This document shows positions 46,150 to 57,314 of a stretch of DNA of 64,000 nt, piece by piece; the first letter of the stretch is position 1; every line of letters begins with the position of its first letter. Source of the stretch: Rhyacophila brunnea (Eukaryota > Arthropoda > Insecta > Trichoptera > Rhyacophilidae); contig JAGYXB010001020.1 in the NCBI GenBank assembly GCA_022495005.1, positions 62,001 to 126,000 on the forward strand, written 5' to 3'. The notes beneath the pieces are model-generated. The model did no database searches. It was not told where the DNA came from and saw nothing but the letters and a program-made list of their open reading frames with translations. The position numbers and the translations under genes were made by a program.

Positions 46150-47081
46150 AGCTGGGGGAGGTGGGTATTGGTGACCGCTTGGGGGCAAATCAAGAAATTA
46201 GTCATTCTGGATAATATGAATGGTGCAATAAGTATTTTGCAAGATCACTTACTTACTGCGGTATATAATATACGAGTATATAAACGACAGAACTTTCAGA
46301 CAGACAATAAAAATTCAAAAAAAAAATTAATTATGACAATTATTGTTCAATATTTTTTATAGTCGATAAATATTTTAGTTGTAACACAAATTAATATCAG
46401 GACTATAAGAATAAATGGTTTCTTATTGCTTGAAAATGAAAATATCTTTCTTCTTGTTCACTGCAGTAATTATTTTCAACATAGTACAGGTATTCGGTTA
46501 CCTTTATTAACATAATAAAGATTAAAATAAGCCTTTATTAGTGTTTGTCAAAAGTGAGGAGTTTCAGAGCCTTCAAGCTTTTTCCAGTAAATAAAAACAA
46601 AAAAACACGAGAAGTATCAAAATTAATAAATCGTACTCGACAATATTTATAATAATTTTTAGCTGTGTTTAATTTATGGAAGTGAAATGGTTATTTCTTT
46701 TATAAAAATGGAAATATTCAATCGGTTACTCATTTATGCGTATAAAATACCGGAGAGATTCCCAGTATGGTGAGGCATCCATTTTAGATAAGGTAATATA
46801 GGCATTTTAAAAATCCTCAAGTGACATTGTAATATGTGACAGTACTTGATTACCGTGGATGCATAAAGTGTCTGCAGGATGACAAGACTAACTATATTAA
46901 AGTCTACAGACCCAGGAAAAATGTTTAATTTGTGCTCAAAAATACAAGCCGTAGCACAGATGTTTGATAGATTCGTATCTTAAACCAGATTAAGGTTTTG
47001 TGGTGTGACTGTATTCGTGTACGATTTGGATTTTTTGTAATGATCACATTACGAATAATGGAGATTAGAGACGTGTAAACA
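46150..47081. other. Intergenic sequence, no gene seen
   Basis: Nothing recognised. A short G-rich patch (GCTGGGGGAGGTGGG) lies at 46151-46165. Confidence 0.45.
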
Positions 47082-47950
47082 AGGCAAGAGAATCGTAGTA
47101 GATATTTGGGTTTCCACCGTGTGTCCTTCTTCTTTCTTTACTCGACGTTTCGGGCGCATTGCAGGGGCTATTATTAAGAGATGATATGTTTTATGGTGAA
47201 AATTTTGTGTAGGTATACGAATGTAAACATTGCTCTAAGAGTGTCAAAAGGAATCTATCAGAAAAATCCAATATTCGAGCCGGTATCTCTGGTCGTAATG
47301 ATTGACAGATTACTCTGAGCAACGTTTGCTCTTAGCTAATCGGATTCCTTATGCCACTCTTAGAGCAACGTTTACATTCATATACCTACACTACATTTTC
47401 ATCATAAAATATCGACAGTATTTAGGAAAAAGGGCGTAACCTTCAATTTTTCGAAAAGTGCTTTTATTAGATATTAACAATGTATACAGCTAAATACACA
47501 TTCTATATAAAGGAAGTAAGCCACAAATGCCGAATTATTATCTAAATTCAGGTTTTAATTGAAATTAATTAATTTTTAATTTATGGAAAAAAGCATTTAT
47601 CCGCAATTTTAATGATTTTTCTGTAATAACTTCTTTAATTATTATTAGATCAAAAAGATATTACACCAAATCATCATGCATCCAATATATATGACTATTT
47701 TAAAAAAAATATTAAACTAAAAACTCTCAAAAAACGTTTTTTGCCTCTCCTGTAAAATTTGTTCAGTGAGGGTTACGTCCTTTTTCCTAAACACAGTCAA
47801 ATTATAATATATCATCTCTTGATAATGGCTTCTGCAACGAGCCCGAAATGTCAAGTAAAAAAGGACGAAGGACACACGGTGGAAACCCAAAAATCTACTA
47901 CGATAAAAAAACAACCGTGAAAGCCTCAAACATTATAAAAGGCAAGAGAA
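47082..47950. mobile_element. Large inverted-repeat element (Penelope- or MULE-like), non-autonomous
   Basis: Arms at 47093-47190 plus 47410-47450 (left) and 47765-47903 (right) are inverted copies: TTTCCACCGTGTGTCCTTC, the CGACGTTTCGGGC region, GAGATGATAT and TTTAGGAAAAAGG-CGTAACC. The left arm is split by another palindromic element (47191-47409). AGGCAAGAGAA occurs on both outer sides (47082-47092, 47940-47950), an 11-bp direct repeat that could be a target duplication, although the right side has about 37 extra nt before it. Each arm carries a GATGATGGC..GAAACGTC-like segment resembling the hammerhead region of Penelope-like elements. Inverted terminal copies fit either inverted Penelope pLTRs or a MULE-type MITE. 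Confidence 0.65.
47191..47409. mobile_element. Nested palindromic MITE
   Basis: Arms 47191-47254 and 47342-47409 pair over about 64 bp (TTTTATGGTGAAAATTTTGT, AGGTATACGAATGTAAACAT, TGCTCTAAGAGTG and their inverses, about ten differences). It interrupts the left arm of the surrounding inverted-repeat element, whose right arm is continuous at the equivalent place, so it inserted after the larger element formed. Confidence 0.8.
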
Positions 47951-48701
47951 CTTACAGTTTCCACCGATTACATCAAAGGTGCATACTGATACGATATTTG
48001 ACGATAGGTGACTGGAGATAATAATTCACGATTAAGTTTATTTTGGTGCTTGCAAAACAACTACTGGAGGATACAATAAAGAGATTAACCATGGAATAAG
48101 CATCCCAAAGAGAGCAATGATAATCTGGAACAAAACCAAAAAGAAAAATAGTGCCGTGTCAAAGTATAGATATACCTACTCTCGGGTCTCAATTGGCACA
48201 CAAATTACTATTGTTCTCGTACATTAACCCATTATATTTTGGATAAAATATTTTTATACACTGAAATTTAATATGAAATGTTATGCTAGACCGTTTCGCT
48301 TCATGCTAACATTGCAAATTTAGTTGGCGGCTCATAACCTACGGAAATTTATACACCCGCCATCAATCCAAAGCGCTTTGGGAAATTGTTTACCCTTTTA
48401 CTTCTATACTTAGCGTATTATGTTTTTTATTACGTAACTGTTCCTTTTCAGGTTGATTTATTTGAAGAAAACGACTAATTTTACATCTTCTCAGATGTTA
48501 GTTTTATACATTTATCTATATTTAAATATTTTAATACTACAACACGCCATGAGACTTAATAATCTACAGTAGGTACTATAAATGGTAAAACAGTCGAGTT
48601 GTAATTACGGCGAAGTAAAAATTCCAGGAATTAATACACTATTTTTTATTGAATGAATAATTTAAAAAATTTGAGAATGCAACATTATTTAATTAATAAT
48701 T
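47951..48701. other. Intergenic sequence, no gene seen
   Basis: Nothing recognised. Confidence 0.5.
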
Positions 48702-48896
48702 TGGAAACACCTCAAAAAAACAATTTTTTAAAGATTTTTTTTTAAATACGTCGCCGGGAGGAAATTTCCAGGATTGGATTTACGCCAATATTCTTAACCA
48801 ATTGGCACACATCCAATGAATGCGGGTTCAAGTCCCGCCCGGCGTCGTATTTCTTTTCAAAATTTTCTTCTAATGATAAATGAGGTGTTTTTATAT
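48702..48896 (+). mobile_element. Short TIR element with tRNA-like core
   Basis: AAACACCTCA (48705-48714) and TGAGGTGTTT (48881-48890) are perfect inverted ends embedded in longer AT-rich arms. In between, GTCGCCG at 48751 pairs (one mismatch) with CGGCGTC at 48840-48846 like an acceptor stem. ATTGG-CACACAT-CCAAT has a 5-bp stem and 7-nt loop like an anticodon arm, and GCGGG-TTCAAGT-CCCGC is a perfect T arm. The D-arm region is about 30 nt too long and lacks a normal A box, and U33 is missing, so it is a tRNA relic and not a gene. Confidence 0.65.
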
Positions 48897-49435
48897 AATG
48901 TATGCTAAATCATAGAAGTATTCTGTGATTACAGTGCCTTACGAAATAGACTACAAAGGTCGCTCGCTCATTGTAGTATTAAAAGCATCTGATTAATCAC
49001 CATAATGTGCATATTAAAACAATATTTTAAATTATCTTGGCAGACCATAAATTCTTTTTTTTTTTAATCGTTCTTACGAATAACAATCCTAACATATTTA
49101 TAATAGGTAATGCGGAATTCTTCATCAAATTTCGTTCTCAATTTTATAAAAATCTTGCAACTATTGTTATAGTTTTTCTAGTAAATATTTTCACTATATT
49201 TCCCCATATCATCGGAGTTGGTTCTCTGTTCATTTTATCCAGTATACTATTAAACGTAATAATTAACCTTTAGAGGTTTTATGGAACTCCATTAACGGTG
49301 TGACTAATGACTCGCAACTGGTCACCACGAAGACGTTATAACGTTTAAAAATAATACGGCATCTTATTGCGAACGTGAAAATCTTTTTATATAGTTTTGT
49401 ATGACCGTATTGTTTTAGCTATTTTTTTGTGCTTT
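48897..49435. other. Intergenic sequence, no gene seen
   Basis: A 78-codon hydrophobic plus-strand frame (49037-49273) is AT-rich and looks like chance; nothing else. Confidence 0.45.
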
Positions 49436-49640
49436 TTCTTCTTATCTTTTTTACCCTGTCACGACCCAGCATTGGGACATAGGGAAAGCATAAGTTCACG
49501 CCACTTCCCTTGGTCCATCGCCAACTATTGCCTCTCTCGCCATGTCAGACTTGCAACACGTATGTTGCTTTTGTAGCACCGCTGCAGGGTAAGAGAGGGC
49601 CGGCTATGACGATGGAACCCTTGAGGCTGTTTCACAAGAC
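49436..49640 (-). pseudogene. RTE-type LINE relic, extreme C-terminus and tail
   Basis: The minus strand reads LTWRERQ-stop-LAMDQGKWRELMLSLCPNAGS followed by a stop, then a GATAAGAAG-type tail (about 49437-49450). The same end occurs at 43812-43920 (LTWREERELAMNRRK). It corresponds to the LxxxxAxDRxKWRxL end of RTE ORFs. Confidence 0.65.
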
Positions 49641-50374
49641 TATAAAGATTCACACTTTTTGGCGGCATCTGGATTACGTGGTTTTAGCTGAGAGAAGTGT
49701 TTTTGTATTACATTCTCATTAATTATAAACGTTATCTCCTCTCTCATATGAACAATTTTCATTAGAAAGTCTCTGCAAACTCAGTCAAAGCACATTTAAG
49801 TTCGTAGCAACCTCAGTGTGAAGTAGCTGCTCCTGAAATATTCCTAGGCGTAAAAAACTACTGATGTTCACATCCAAACGTAGGACCTCGTGATACGCTC
49901 AAGTAAGAGCGACTGTGGTACGGGGCAGATAGGCATGGATGGGTCTATGTTGGTGTTAAAGAATCGCATTAACGACGCAAACTTACAGGTGGAAGTCTCT
50001 TGCTAATGCTCAGTTCCAACACTATCGAGACGTTGGTTTTGGACTCCATCCGGAACACCTTCAGTAGTTGTGTCCTTAATATCCAAGAACATCCAAGATA
50101 CATAAAAAATGAAAACAGCAGTGTCTTTACCTGTATTTTTTTCCCTTCCTTAGGACACTATGATAACTCGACATAATAATAATATAATGATTGGCCGGAT
50201 ATGACTTTTTTTGCCCATCGTCTCTCTACGTTTTATTCATTTACTTTATTAAGTTGTGTTTAAGTATTTTATCAGTAGGTAATATATAGTAAAAATTATT
50301 CGTGTAAAATAAAGCTACAGATGCTTGACGTGCATTTATTTGGTATGGTAACTTACTCACTAGAGTAAATGAAA
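49641..50374. other. Intergenic sequence, no gene seen
   Basis: Less AT-rich at 49780-50100, possibly more decayed LINE sequence 5' of the relic that follows, but no motif could be fixed. Confidence 0.4.
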
Positions 50375-51062
50375 ACAAAACTAAAGTCATGGTACAAAGC
50401 CGACAAAATCAGAGTAGGCTGAGCCAAAGTTCCAGTTTTCGAAACCATCAATTTGAGGTTATCAACCGGTTTATATACCTGGGTTCCAATATTACATAAG
50501 AGAACGAGGAACTAGAAGAAATAAAATACCGAATAACCGCTGCAAATAAATCGTACTTCTCATTGCTGCCCATATTCAAATCCAGAAATGTCGCTATAAA
50601 ATCGTCATACGCACAGTCGTTGCATACGGGTGCGAGTCATGGACGCTAAATATGAAAGCAGCTGAAATGGTGGACTGCTTTGAGACAAAGATCCTGAGGC
50701 AGATATAAGGACCCATGAATGATGGTGGGGAGTGGAGAATTAGGTACAACACGGAACTATACCGCTTATACCAAGATTCAAAACTCTCAATCTTCATAAA
50801 ACTCTAGAGGCTAAACTGGGCAGGTCATGTCCAGCGCATGCCTGAGTTACGGATACCGAAGAAGATCCTGGAACAAAACCCAGGGGGGAAAGGCCAGTGG
50901 GAAAGTCACGCACACGATGGGGTGATAACATTACAAAAGATGCCAACCAGCTGCTAAAAATCATGGACTGGAAAAGACGTGCGGAGGACCGTTCCGGCTG
51001 GAGTACGGCGGTGGAGGAAGCCAGGGCTCGACTTAAGCTGTAGCGCCATTGAAGAAGACGAA
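50375..51062 (+). pseudogene. RTE-type LINE relic, RT C-terminal third
   Basis: Plus-strand frames, broken by several stops and shifts, give FRNHQFEVINRFIYLGSNIT, VAYGCESWTLNMKAAEMVDCFE, LNWAGHVQRMPELRIPKKIL and, near the end, the remnants of GRPxxRWxD..W.xxAxDRxxW. This is the post-palm region of RTE-type LINEs, related to but distinct from the copies at 13888 and 33025. It ends near 51062 with GAAGAAGACG. At least three in-frame stops make it dead. Confidence 0.8.
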
Positions 51063-51250
51063 CTTACTCACTCAATGTTCAATATTCAACTTTTGAATTT
51101 GAATAATTTTATTATCTTACAATGTACATTTTTGTGAACGTAGATAACTATTATTGCTATTGATTATCATATTAAAAAATATTATTACTGTTCCAATTAA
51201 ACTATAATTATATATGATATCACAGTTGACAATATTTCCGCCAAAAATAC

Positions 51251-51295
51251 ACTCTGATCTGTTTTCCCAAACGCGCCAAAAGAAGTATAACTTCA
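51251..51295 (+). repeat. Repeat E block, copy 3
   Basis: CTCTGATCTGTTTTCCCAAA then CGCGCCAAAAGAAGTATAAC matches the body that follows the tRNA-Ile-like head at 32450 and, inverted, 31855. No head is visible upstream here. Confidence 0.6.
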
Positions 51296-52985
51296 AAAAA
51301 TATTAAGTACTTAAACGAATAAGACAATTATTATGTTTTCCATTGCCAGATAAACTTCTATACTTTGTTACGGAATGATATTGTGTGTATTTTCCCACTG
51401 CGTCGCATTACAGCGCAAAACTTTAAATCATCAACAGTGCGGACGTTACACTAAAGGTTAACTTTATCGTGTTACATAACAAGTAAAAAGTATTGACTGC
51501 GTAAAGCTTACGGTAAACTTTCCACCGGTTTGAGTTATTTTCGAAAGCTCAAGAAACGTATTACGATTAAATTTATCATACTAAAGATAATCAACAACTA
51601 CTTTTATAGGATCTTTCTAATAAAATTCTGACGATTTTAAAAGTATCCAATGAACCGAATATTAATCTGATGTATTTTTGATCACGAATAAATGATTTTT
51701 AAGTAAGTTCATGATATTATTAAATTACAAAGACGGATGTTTTATTGGAATTTAAAATATTCCAGATTTACTTCAGTTATTAGGAATCATTATTTTTAAG
51801 AAGGACACTAATCGAATAGAAAATTTAATTGGTTAGAAGATTAATTTGTTAAAAATATGTCAAAGTACCTCACTTTTTTAGGGTTTTTGTCAAGGTGGTT
51901 TCATAGGCCCTGGTCGAATTCAAATTAGTAATATCCGATGCGGGTAGACGTTATGTTTTCAATAGCGCATTTTTCTGAACCAGCATATTTTTTTTTTAAC
52001 TTAACATCAAGTACCTTGGGTAATTTGCGTGCCATACTCCTTAAAGAATCCTCGACAGTAAATGCGAGGTATCCATAAAGGTATCTCGAAAAAAAACCCA
52101 CACGATCGAATCTATCACGCTTTCCAAATATTTTAAATTTTAACAACGCTACAGATTTATGTCTCAGGAAGGATACATGCTTAGCGAAAGATGTTCGGTG
52201 AAATTCTACACGGTCATTTTATTATAGGATTTCAACTATATTATATAAAATATTTTTTTGGTTTTTAAAATCTATGTATGTTTAATAAAAAGAGAGCTGT
52301 GTTATTAGAAATTGCATATATACAATCATGCCTAAAATATTTTTTAAATTAAACACAAAATGAGCATTATTTGTAAATATGATGTTCAAGCTAAAATTTC
52401 AATTACTCATGACGCCATCTATATATCATGTTAGTAATAGTATTGATTTGATTTATAATAAATGATAGTAATATTTTTTTTCATAATTCGAAATATTTTT
52501 GATTCTAAATTCTAAATTATATTCTGTAAGGAGAATGATTAGGTCGGTACAGTGGCGTCCCAAGTTAAATTGCCATCCTTAAGCAGACATAATTCGGTCC
52601 TTTTTAGATTTTAGTTTCAAAGTGTCTGCAAATTTGTCAGGTAGGTACCTACTTACGTATTTTATTCTTTATTTTCGGTTGTCTTAAACAGATAAATATA
52701 TAAAACAAAAATTTATAAGTTGACAAACACACGATCTACTGAGAACTAAAGAATTTTCACGACAAACAATATTAGACAGCTGTGGTTTTAGGGTTCACCC
52801 CTGTAAAAATTTTACCCTTACTATAAACCTCATAACAATGAGTATTCCAGTACAATAATAGTTAAGTTAAAAGTTAAGATTATTTGTTATCTAAGATATT
52901 GTCCATACTTTCTAATGAAGCGATCACATCGCTCGTTCCATGGAAAACTGCCACTTTCATCAAAAGCTGTAATATTTTTATTTGT
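51296..52985. other. Intergenic sequence, no gene seen
   Basis: CAGTGGCGTCCCAAG at 52551-52565 looks like a hAT end, but no inverse partner was found. A 73-codon minus-strand frame (51925-52146) is unrecognised. Confidence 0.4.
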
Positions 52986-53096
52986 TCCTCCATTCACCAC
53001 CCTTTGTGATGTGTCACCTCTAAGCAACGTATGACTTACGTACCCCCACGAAACGGTACTGGGTCGTGTGTTCAAATCCCACTAGATCTAAAGTAT
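52986..53096 (+). repeat. tRNA-like relic
   Basis: TGTGTTCAAATCCCAC (53068-53083) is T-arm/B-box-like. Upstream CACCTCTAAGCAACGTATGA is too decayed for a cloverleaf. A T-rich tail follows. It is probably another SINE head. Confidence 0.4.
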
Positions 53097-55278
53097 TTTT
53101 TAGGAATTCTCTAACTGTTATGTTGGGTTTCATTTTCAATAATGAACCATTCATATATATACAATGTATTAAATTATATTTTTTCATTTTATTCCTTTAT
53201 CTCTATATTATAATTATAATATATATTTAAGCATTTTGACGAAGATATGAATACCATTGTATTGAAAATAATATGAAGATGTTTGTAGAGTTTGTCACTT
53301 AGACTTAGTCATCAAGTAAATGACCCTTGATTTCCCTCAGTCCATCATCAGAAATAATGTCATAAATAACAAAATGCCAGACAAACAGATAACTTCAATA
53401 TCATGACAATAATGATACAATGTAAAGGTACATACCCCATAGCTATGTTAGTAATTTATATATATGTGAACTGTATCTAAATCTATATTTAATATATTAT
53501 GACGTGATCATATTGTATATAATATATTGATTCAATAAGAAATAGTTAATTTGGTTTTGTGTTCTATAATATGTTATTTCCCATTGAATCAATTTTTTTT
53601 AAATTATAGTAATCTTATGCAAACACATCGTATATTATTATCTTTCAGCCTATTGCCTTAACGTGGTGTAAAAATGAAGGCGAAATAATTAAGTTTACCC
53701 AACAACATGCGAAAAATATACCCGTTTTATATACGATTAAGCACACGATAAATGTTTAATCAATCACTGCATCAGAATTTCATATTACTTACGTTATTTA
53801 TTCTTTATTTTCTGCACGATAAGCGAAAAGTATTTGGCTTTATTGCCCAAAATAAAATATGGCCGAACAGAAAGACAGGCGAAGGTTAATAATATTGTGG
53901 GTATTGCAATAAATACATACCTAATTATATTATATCGTCGTTATATACGTCAGTTTATAAGCCAACAATTGTAGACGACTTAATTATTATATTTATTAAA
54001 GTTATTAATAAAAAATATTCATTCTAGATTAGTGATAGAATAATTCATGAGTAGTAATAATTCGAGATTCATTTATAGTGATAAGTGTGGTTTCTAGTTG
54101 TCAAATGTGATACCCACCAAAACTGAATTAATCTTTTGGCAAGTTCATCTGGTTATTTGGTCGAGCGAGTTATCTAATCTATTAATCTGTTTTTGTGTAC
54201 CGTTTGAAGTATTCTCTGTTGTTGATTAATCTAAGTGAACTCCGAATAAATACTTATATTTTATAACTTAAACGTACTATAAATGGCGATCATCGTGGGG
54301 CCAAAGTGTTTCTAAGTTATAAATAAATAAAACCATCCTATAACTGGCCATTTTTATATTTTGTGTTTATTATGTATTATGGCGCATTGGCCAATCGCTG
54401 TAATGCAATAATACTCTTTTTCTCTAAATAAAAAAATCTGTATTTTAAAATATTGTAAAAAAAATTAAACATGACTATTTTTCACTGGCCTACACACAGG
54501 CGCTATCTATACTCAGCCGTAATCAAATAATACTGGCATTTAAAATGTGTAGTAGTAATATATGTAGGAAAGTAGAGAACAGGCCATTTTGATAGCATCT
54601 AGGCACGAGGAGTATTTGAGCGAAATGGTCATATAAGTTAAAATGAAAAAAATGATTTAGTTAGTGAAGTCATTCGATATAAATGCCTGTTTAAATTTTT
54701 TAGACGTGCATGAGCATTTTTCTAATAATCTCCATTATAAAATTAGTCAAAATATTAATCGTCATCATTGCAATGCGGTATTTGTTTACTACTTCGAAGT
54801 TCTTTTCAGTATACATCTTTTAAATCTAATGTAAATATAATATGTATATTAATTAAGTATGTATATGGGTTTATTTGTGGATTTTCAATAAAAAAAGTAG
54901 CATATAAGATTATTTGTTTAACTAATATAACTTTTAAAGTCTGATATTATTGATATATCTCATTAGTTAACTCTATTGAATTACCAATGCGTTGCCATTA
55001 TTTTTACACCTCTTGAATGTTGTTATAGAATTGTAGTATAATTGATTATTATCTAATGATCTATTATTAGGGTTTTGACGGCCTATTGATGGTATTATTA
55101 GTGATAGTGTTTTTTTACAAATACTTCAACTATTCATAATAATTTATATTGTGAACCTTGACTTAATAGGTAGGTGATAAAGATTTTACCTACTTTATTG
55201 TATTAATTTATTATATGAGTTATAGTTAATTGTATTAGTTGTCAGTGTGTATTTACATTTTGGTGAGTGTACGTAGTA
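53097..55278. other. Intergenic sequence, no gene seen
   Basis: AT-rich throughout; nothing recognised. Confidence 0.5.
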
Positions 55279-55279
55279 C

Positions 55280-55309
55280 CTGAATATGCCGAAAGGCGAA
55301 ACCCGGGTC
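55280..55309 (+). ncRNA. Hammerhead-ribozyme-like core, decayed
   Basis: CTGAATA (55280-55286), then TGCC-GAAA-GGC (stem-loop II), GAAAC (55298-55302) and CCGGGTC ending at 55309 follow the hammerhead order CUGANGA - stem II - GAAAC - stem III - GUC. The one core mismatch is T for the invariant G8 (general base/acid region), and stem I around it does not pair, so it is probably inactive. GAA-ACCCGGGT-C has a palindromic stem III, as in short-stem-III hammerheads of Penelope-like elements and Schistosoma SMalpha. Chance is possible in 64 kb. Confidence 0.4.
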
Positions 55310-55459
55310 GGGAAAAATAACTCAAATGAAATATAACAAAACTTAAATCCATTAGAATTTTAATTCAAATTCCATCAATTTGTTCGATAATATTAGTGTC
55401 TATCTTTTAAATATTACACATCTATCTTTTTCTCATATTTTTTTGATTTTCCATTTTTT

Positions 55460-55652
55460 TTTATTTTTTTTTAGAATTATTAATAACCATGTCCTTGCTT
55501 TTTCGTACAAGGTAGTTGTTAGTAATTTTGAACAATCACAAACACCCAGGCTTTGAGAAAAATACATAAATGTTTTTGTCATGACCGGGAATCGAACCCA
55601 GAACTCTCGGGTGGAAGGCCAGCGCCTTACCCACTGCACCACGAGAGCCACC
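55460..55652 (-). mobile_element. SINE family B, copy 4 (minus)
   Basis: The minus strand reads GTGGCTCTCGTGGTGCAGTG, GGTAAGGCGCTGGCCTTCCA, then GAGAGTTCTGGGTTCGATTC, the body GCCTGGGTGTTTGTGATTG and the tail CTACCTTGTACGAAAAAGCA then AGGACATGG. The B box GGTTCGATTCC is intact. It is very similar to 5323-5513. Confidence 0.88.
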
Positions 55653-55739
55653 TTTCTAGAATATTAAGGTAACAGAAAATAAATCCTACTACTATTTCCA
55701 GACACACTTTAGGCACCATCAGGCTTATATCGACCTGAT

Positions 55740-56350
55740 TTGAGTTTAATTCCTATTGTATGCTGATCGTGTCATCCCCTAGTAAACATCAGCCACAATC
55801 AGAGCAATCTTTGCCTTAGTACCTATCTGTTATCCGGAAAATTTTTATGAAGCTTCTGCTCGTGCTGGAGATTGGAGATCATGGAGATTCTTAAGCCGCG
55901 AAATTCGGCATTGTCCTCTACTGCGCCTACCGTTGATCTTTCCTTTGATGATAAGTTGGAGAATGCTGTACTTTTGTCCGCACATAATGCGGCCGAGGTA
56001 CTAACTGTAGTTTTTTTGGAAACAACGCAGATTTTTTGTTCCTTTCCCATTCGATTGAGAATGTCAGCATTTGTCACTCAGTCAGTTCAAGAATTTTTTG
56101 AATGCGTCTATAAATCTCTTAAGTTGCAAAAGCTTTAATTCTTTGTGACATTTCTTGGTATAGTGTCTATACCTCCATACAATAGAAATGGTTTGAGAGA
56201 ACATAACAACGAACCATTTTCAGTCTCAGAATCTATCTTAAAGTTTTGATTGCTAAAAAGGGATCTTATTATGAGAAAAGCACTTCTTGCGATCTCAATT
56301 CTAGTTTTATTTCTTGCTACTAGTCCCATTTCTCGGTGAACTATATTCAT
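55740..56350 (-). pseudogene. RTE-type LINE relic, RT C-terminal region
   Basis: The minus strand from 56350 gives KTRIEIARSAFLIIRSLFSN, then (after shifts) TNADILNRMGKEQKI, YLGRIMCGQKYSILQLIIKG, KINGRRSRGQCRISRLKNLH and a remnant of ELFRxxxxKxKIALIVA at about 55740-55830. The order matches the RTE C-terminal region (IEIARSTFxKMRxLLCS..VTNEEVLxRMxKE..YLGHIMR..GRRSxGRRRISWLKNLRDW). Several frameshifts; no catalytic domain. Confidence 0.8.
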
Positions 56351-56786
56351 ATATATTTATAGTGTTTCACACGTTCAGTCGGTATACTGTTAATAATAAA
56401 ACTTGTATCGTTGTTTAACGGCTTTAAATTGTAATGTTCTCTGTATCTGAGTACTGAAAATCTATCATAAAAAAATAGTTAGGAGATCAAGATGATGAAT
56501 TTACGAAGAATTATTACGTTGCTTATATGATGCAGCAAACTTTTCTGATGTTGCAAAATTAGCTGATATTCATTACGACTAATCCTAACAAACAGATCCC
56601 CTCGTTTGAATTCCATCAGTGAGCATTTTTATAAAACGTTTTGATAGTTGTACGAGTATGTGCATTCTGGTCTACATTATATTAAATATAATATCATATT
56701 GTGTATCATGTCCGTAAAGTCACCATTTCTAGTTAGAAACTGCTACATCCAGTATGTTACATAATATGTTACATCCAAAACCTGTA
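56351..56786. other. Intergenic sequence, no gene seen
   Basis: Nothing recognised. Confidence 0.5.
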
Positions 56787-57314
56787 AGACACATCTGGAA
56801 AAATAAACAGGTATATTCATATATTAGATAGAAATGCTAGACATGGAAGGAAGAGAGGGTAAAACAAGACTAGATACAGTATTTCTGGGGTCAATAACAA
56901 TGAAGGAGCTTGTGGCTGATAGATGGTTTGCTGGATGCGGCCAAAACAAATATGTTGTTGAACAAGAACTTCTTGTCTACGTGTTAAAACTGTCCTTCAA
57001 TGCTGCTTATCGCACTTCCGTTTTAAAATGAGGAACGCCCCCAAATTTACAGACACATCTGGAAAAATAAACAGGTATATTCATATCCTAGATAGAAATG
57101 GTAGACATGGAAGGAAGAGAAGGTAAAACTAGACTAGATACAGTATTTCTGGGGTTAATAACAATGAAGGAGCTTGTGGCTGATAGATAGTTTGCTGAAT
57201 GCGGCCAAAACGAATATATTGTTGAACAAGAACTTCTTGTCTACGTGTTAAAACTGTCCTTCAATGCTGCTTATCGCACTTCCGTTTTAAAATGAGGAAC
57301 GCCCCCAAATTTAT
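56787..57314 (+). repeat. 264-bp tandem duplication
   Basis: Two adjacent units, 56787-57050 and 57051-57314, are nearly identical (AGACACATCTGGAAAAATAA.., GGAGCTTGTGGCTGATAGAT, CGCACTTCCGTTTTAAAATG). A 65-codon frame in unit 1 (56834-57031) becomes broken in unit 2 by TAG where unit 1 has TGG. The piece CTTCTTGTCTACGTGTTAAA recurs in altered form at 61861-62100. Confidence 0.9.

Noticed and set aside
52551..52565. CAGTGGCGTCCCAAG as a hAT terminus
   Set aside because: No inverted partner or matching octamers could be found within several kb.
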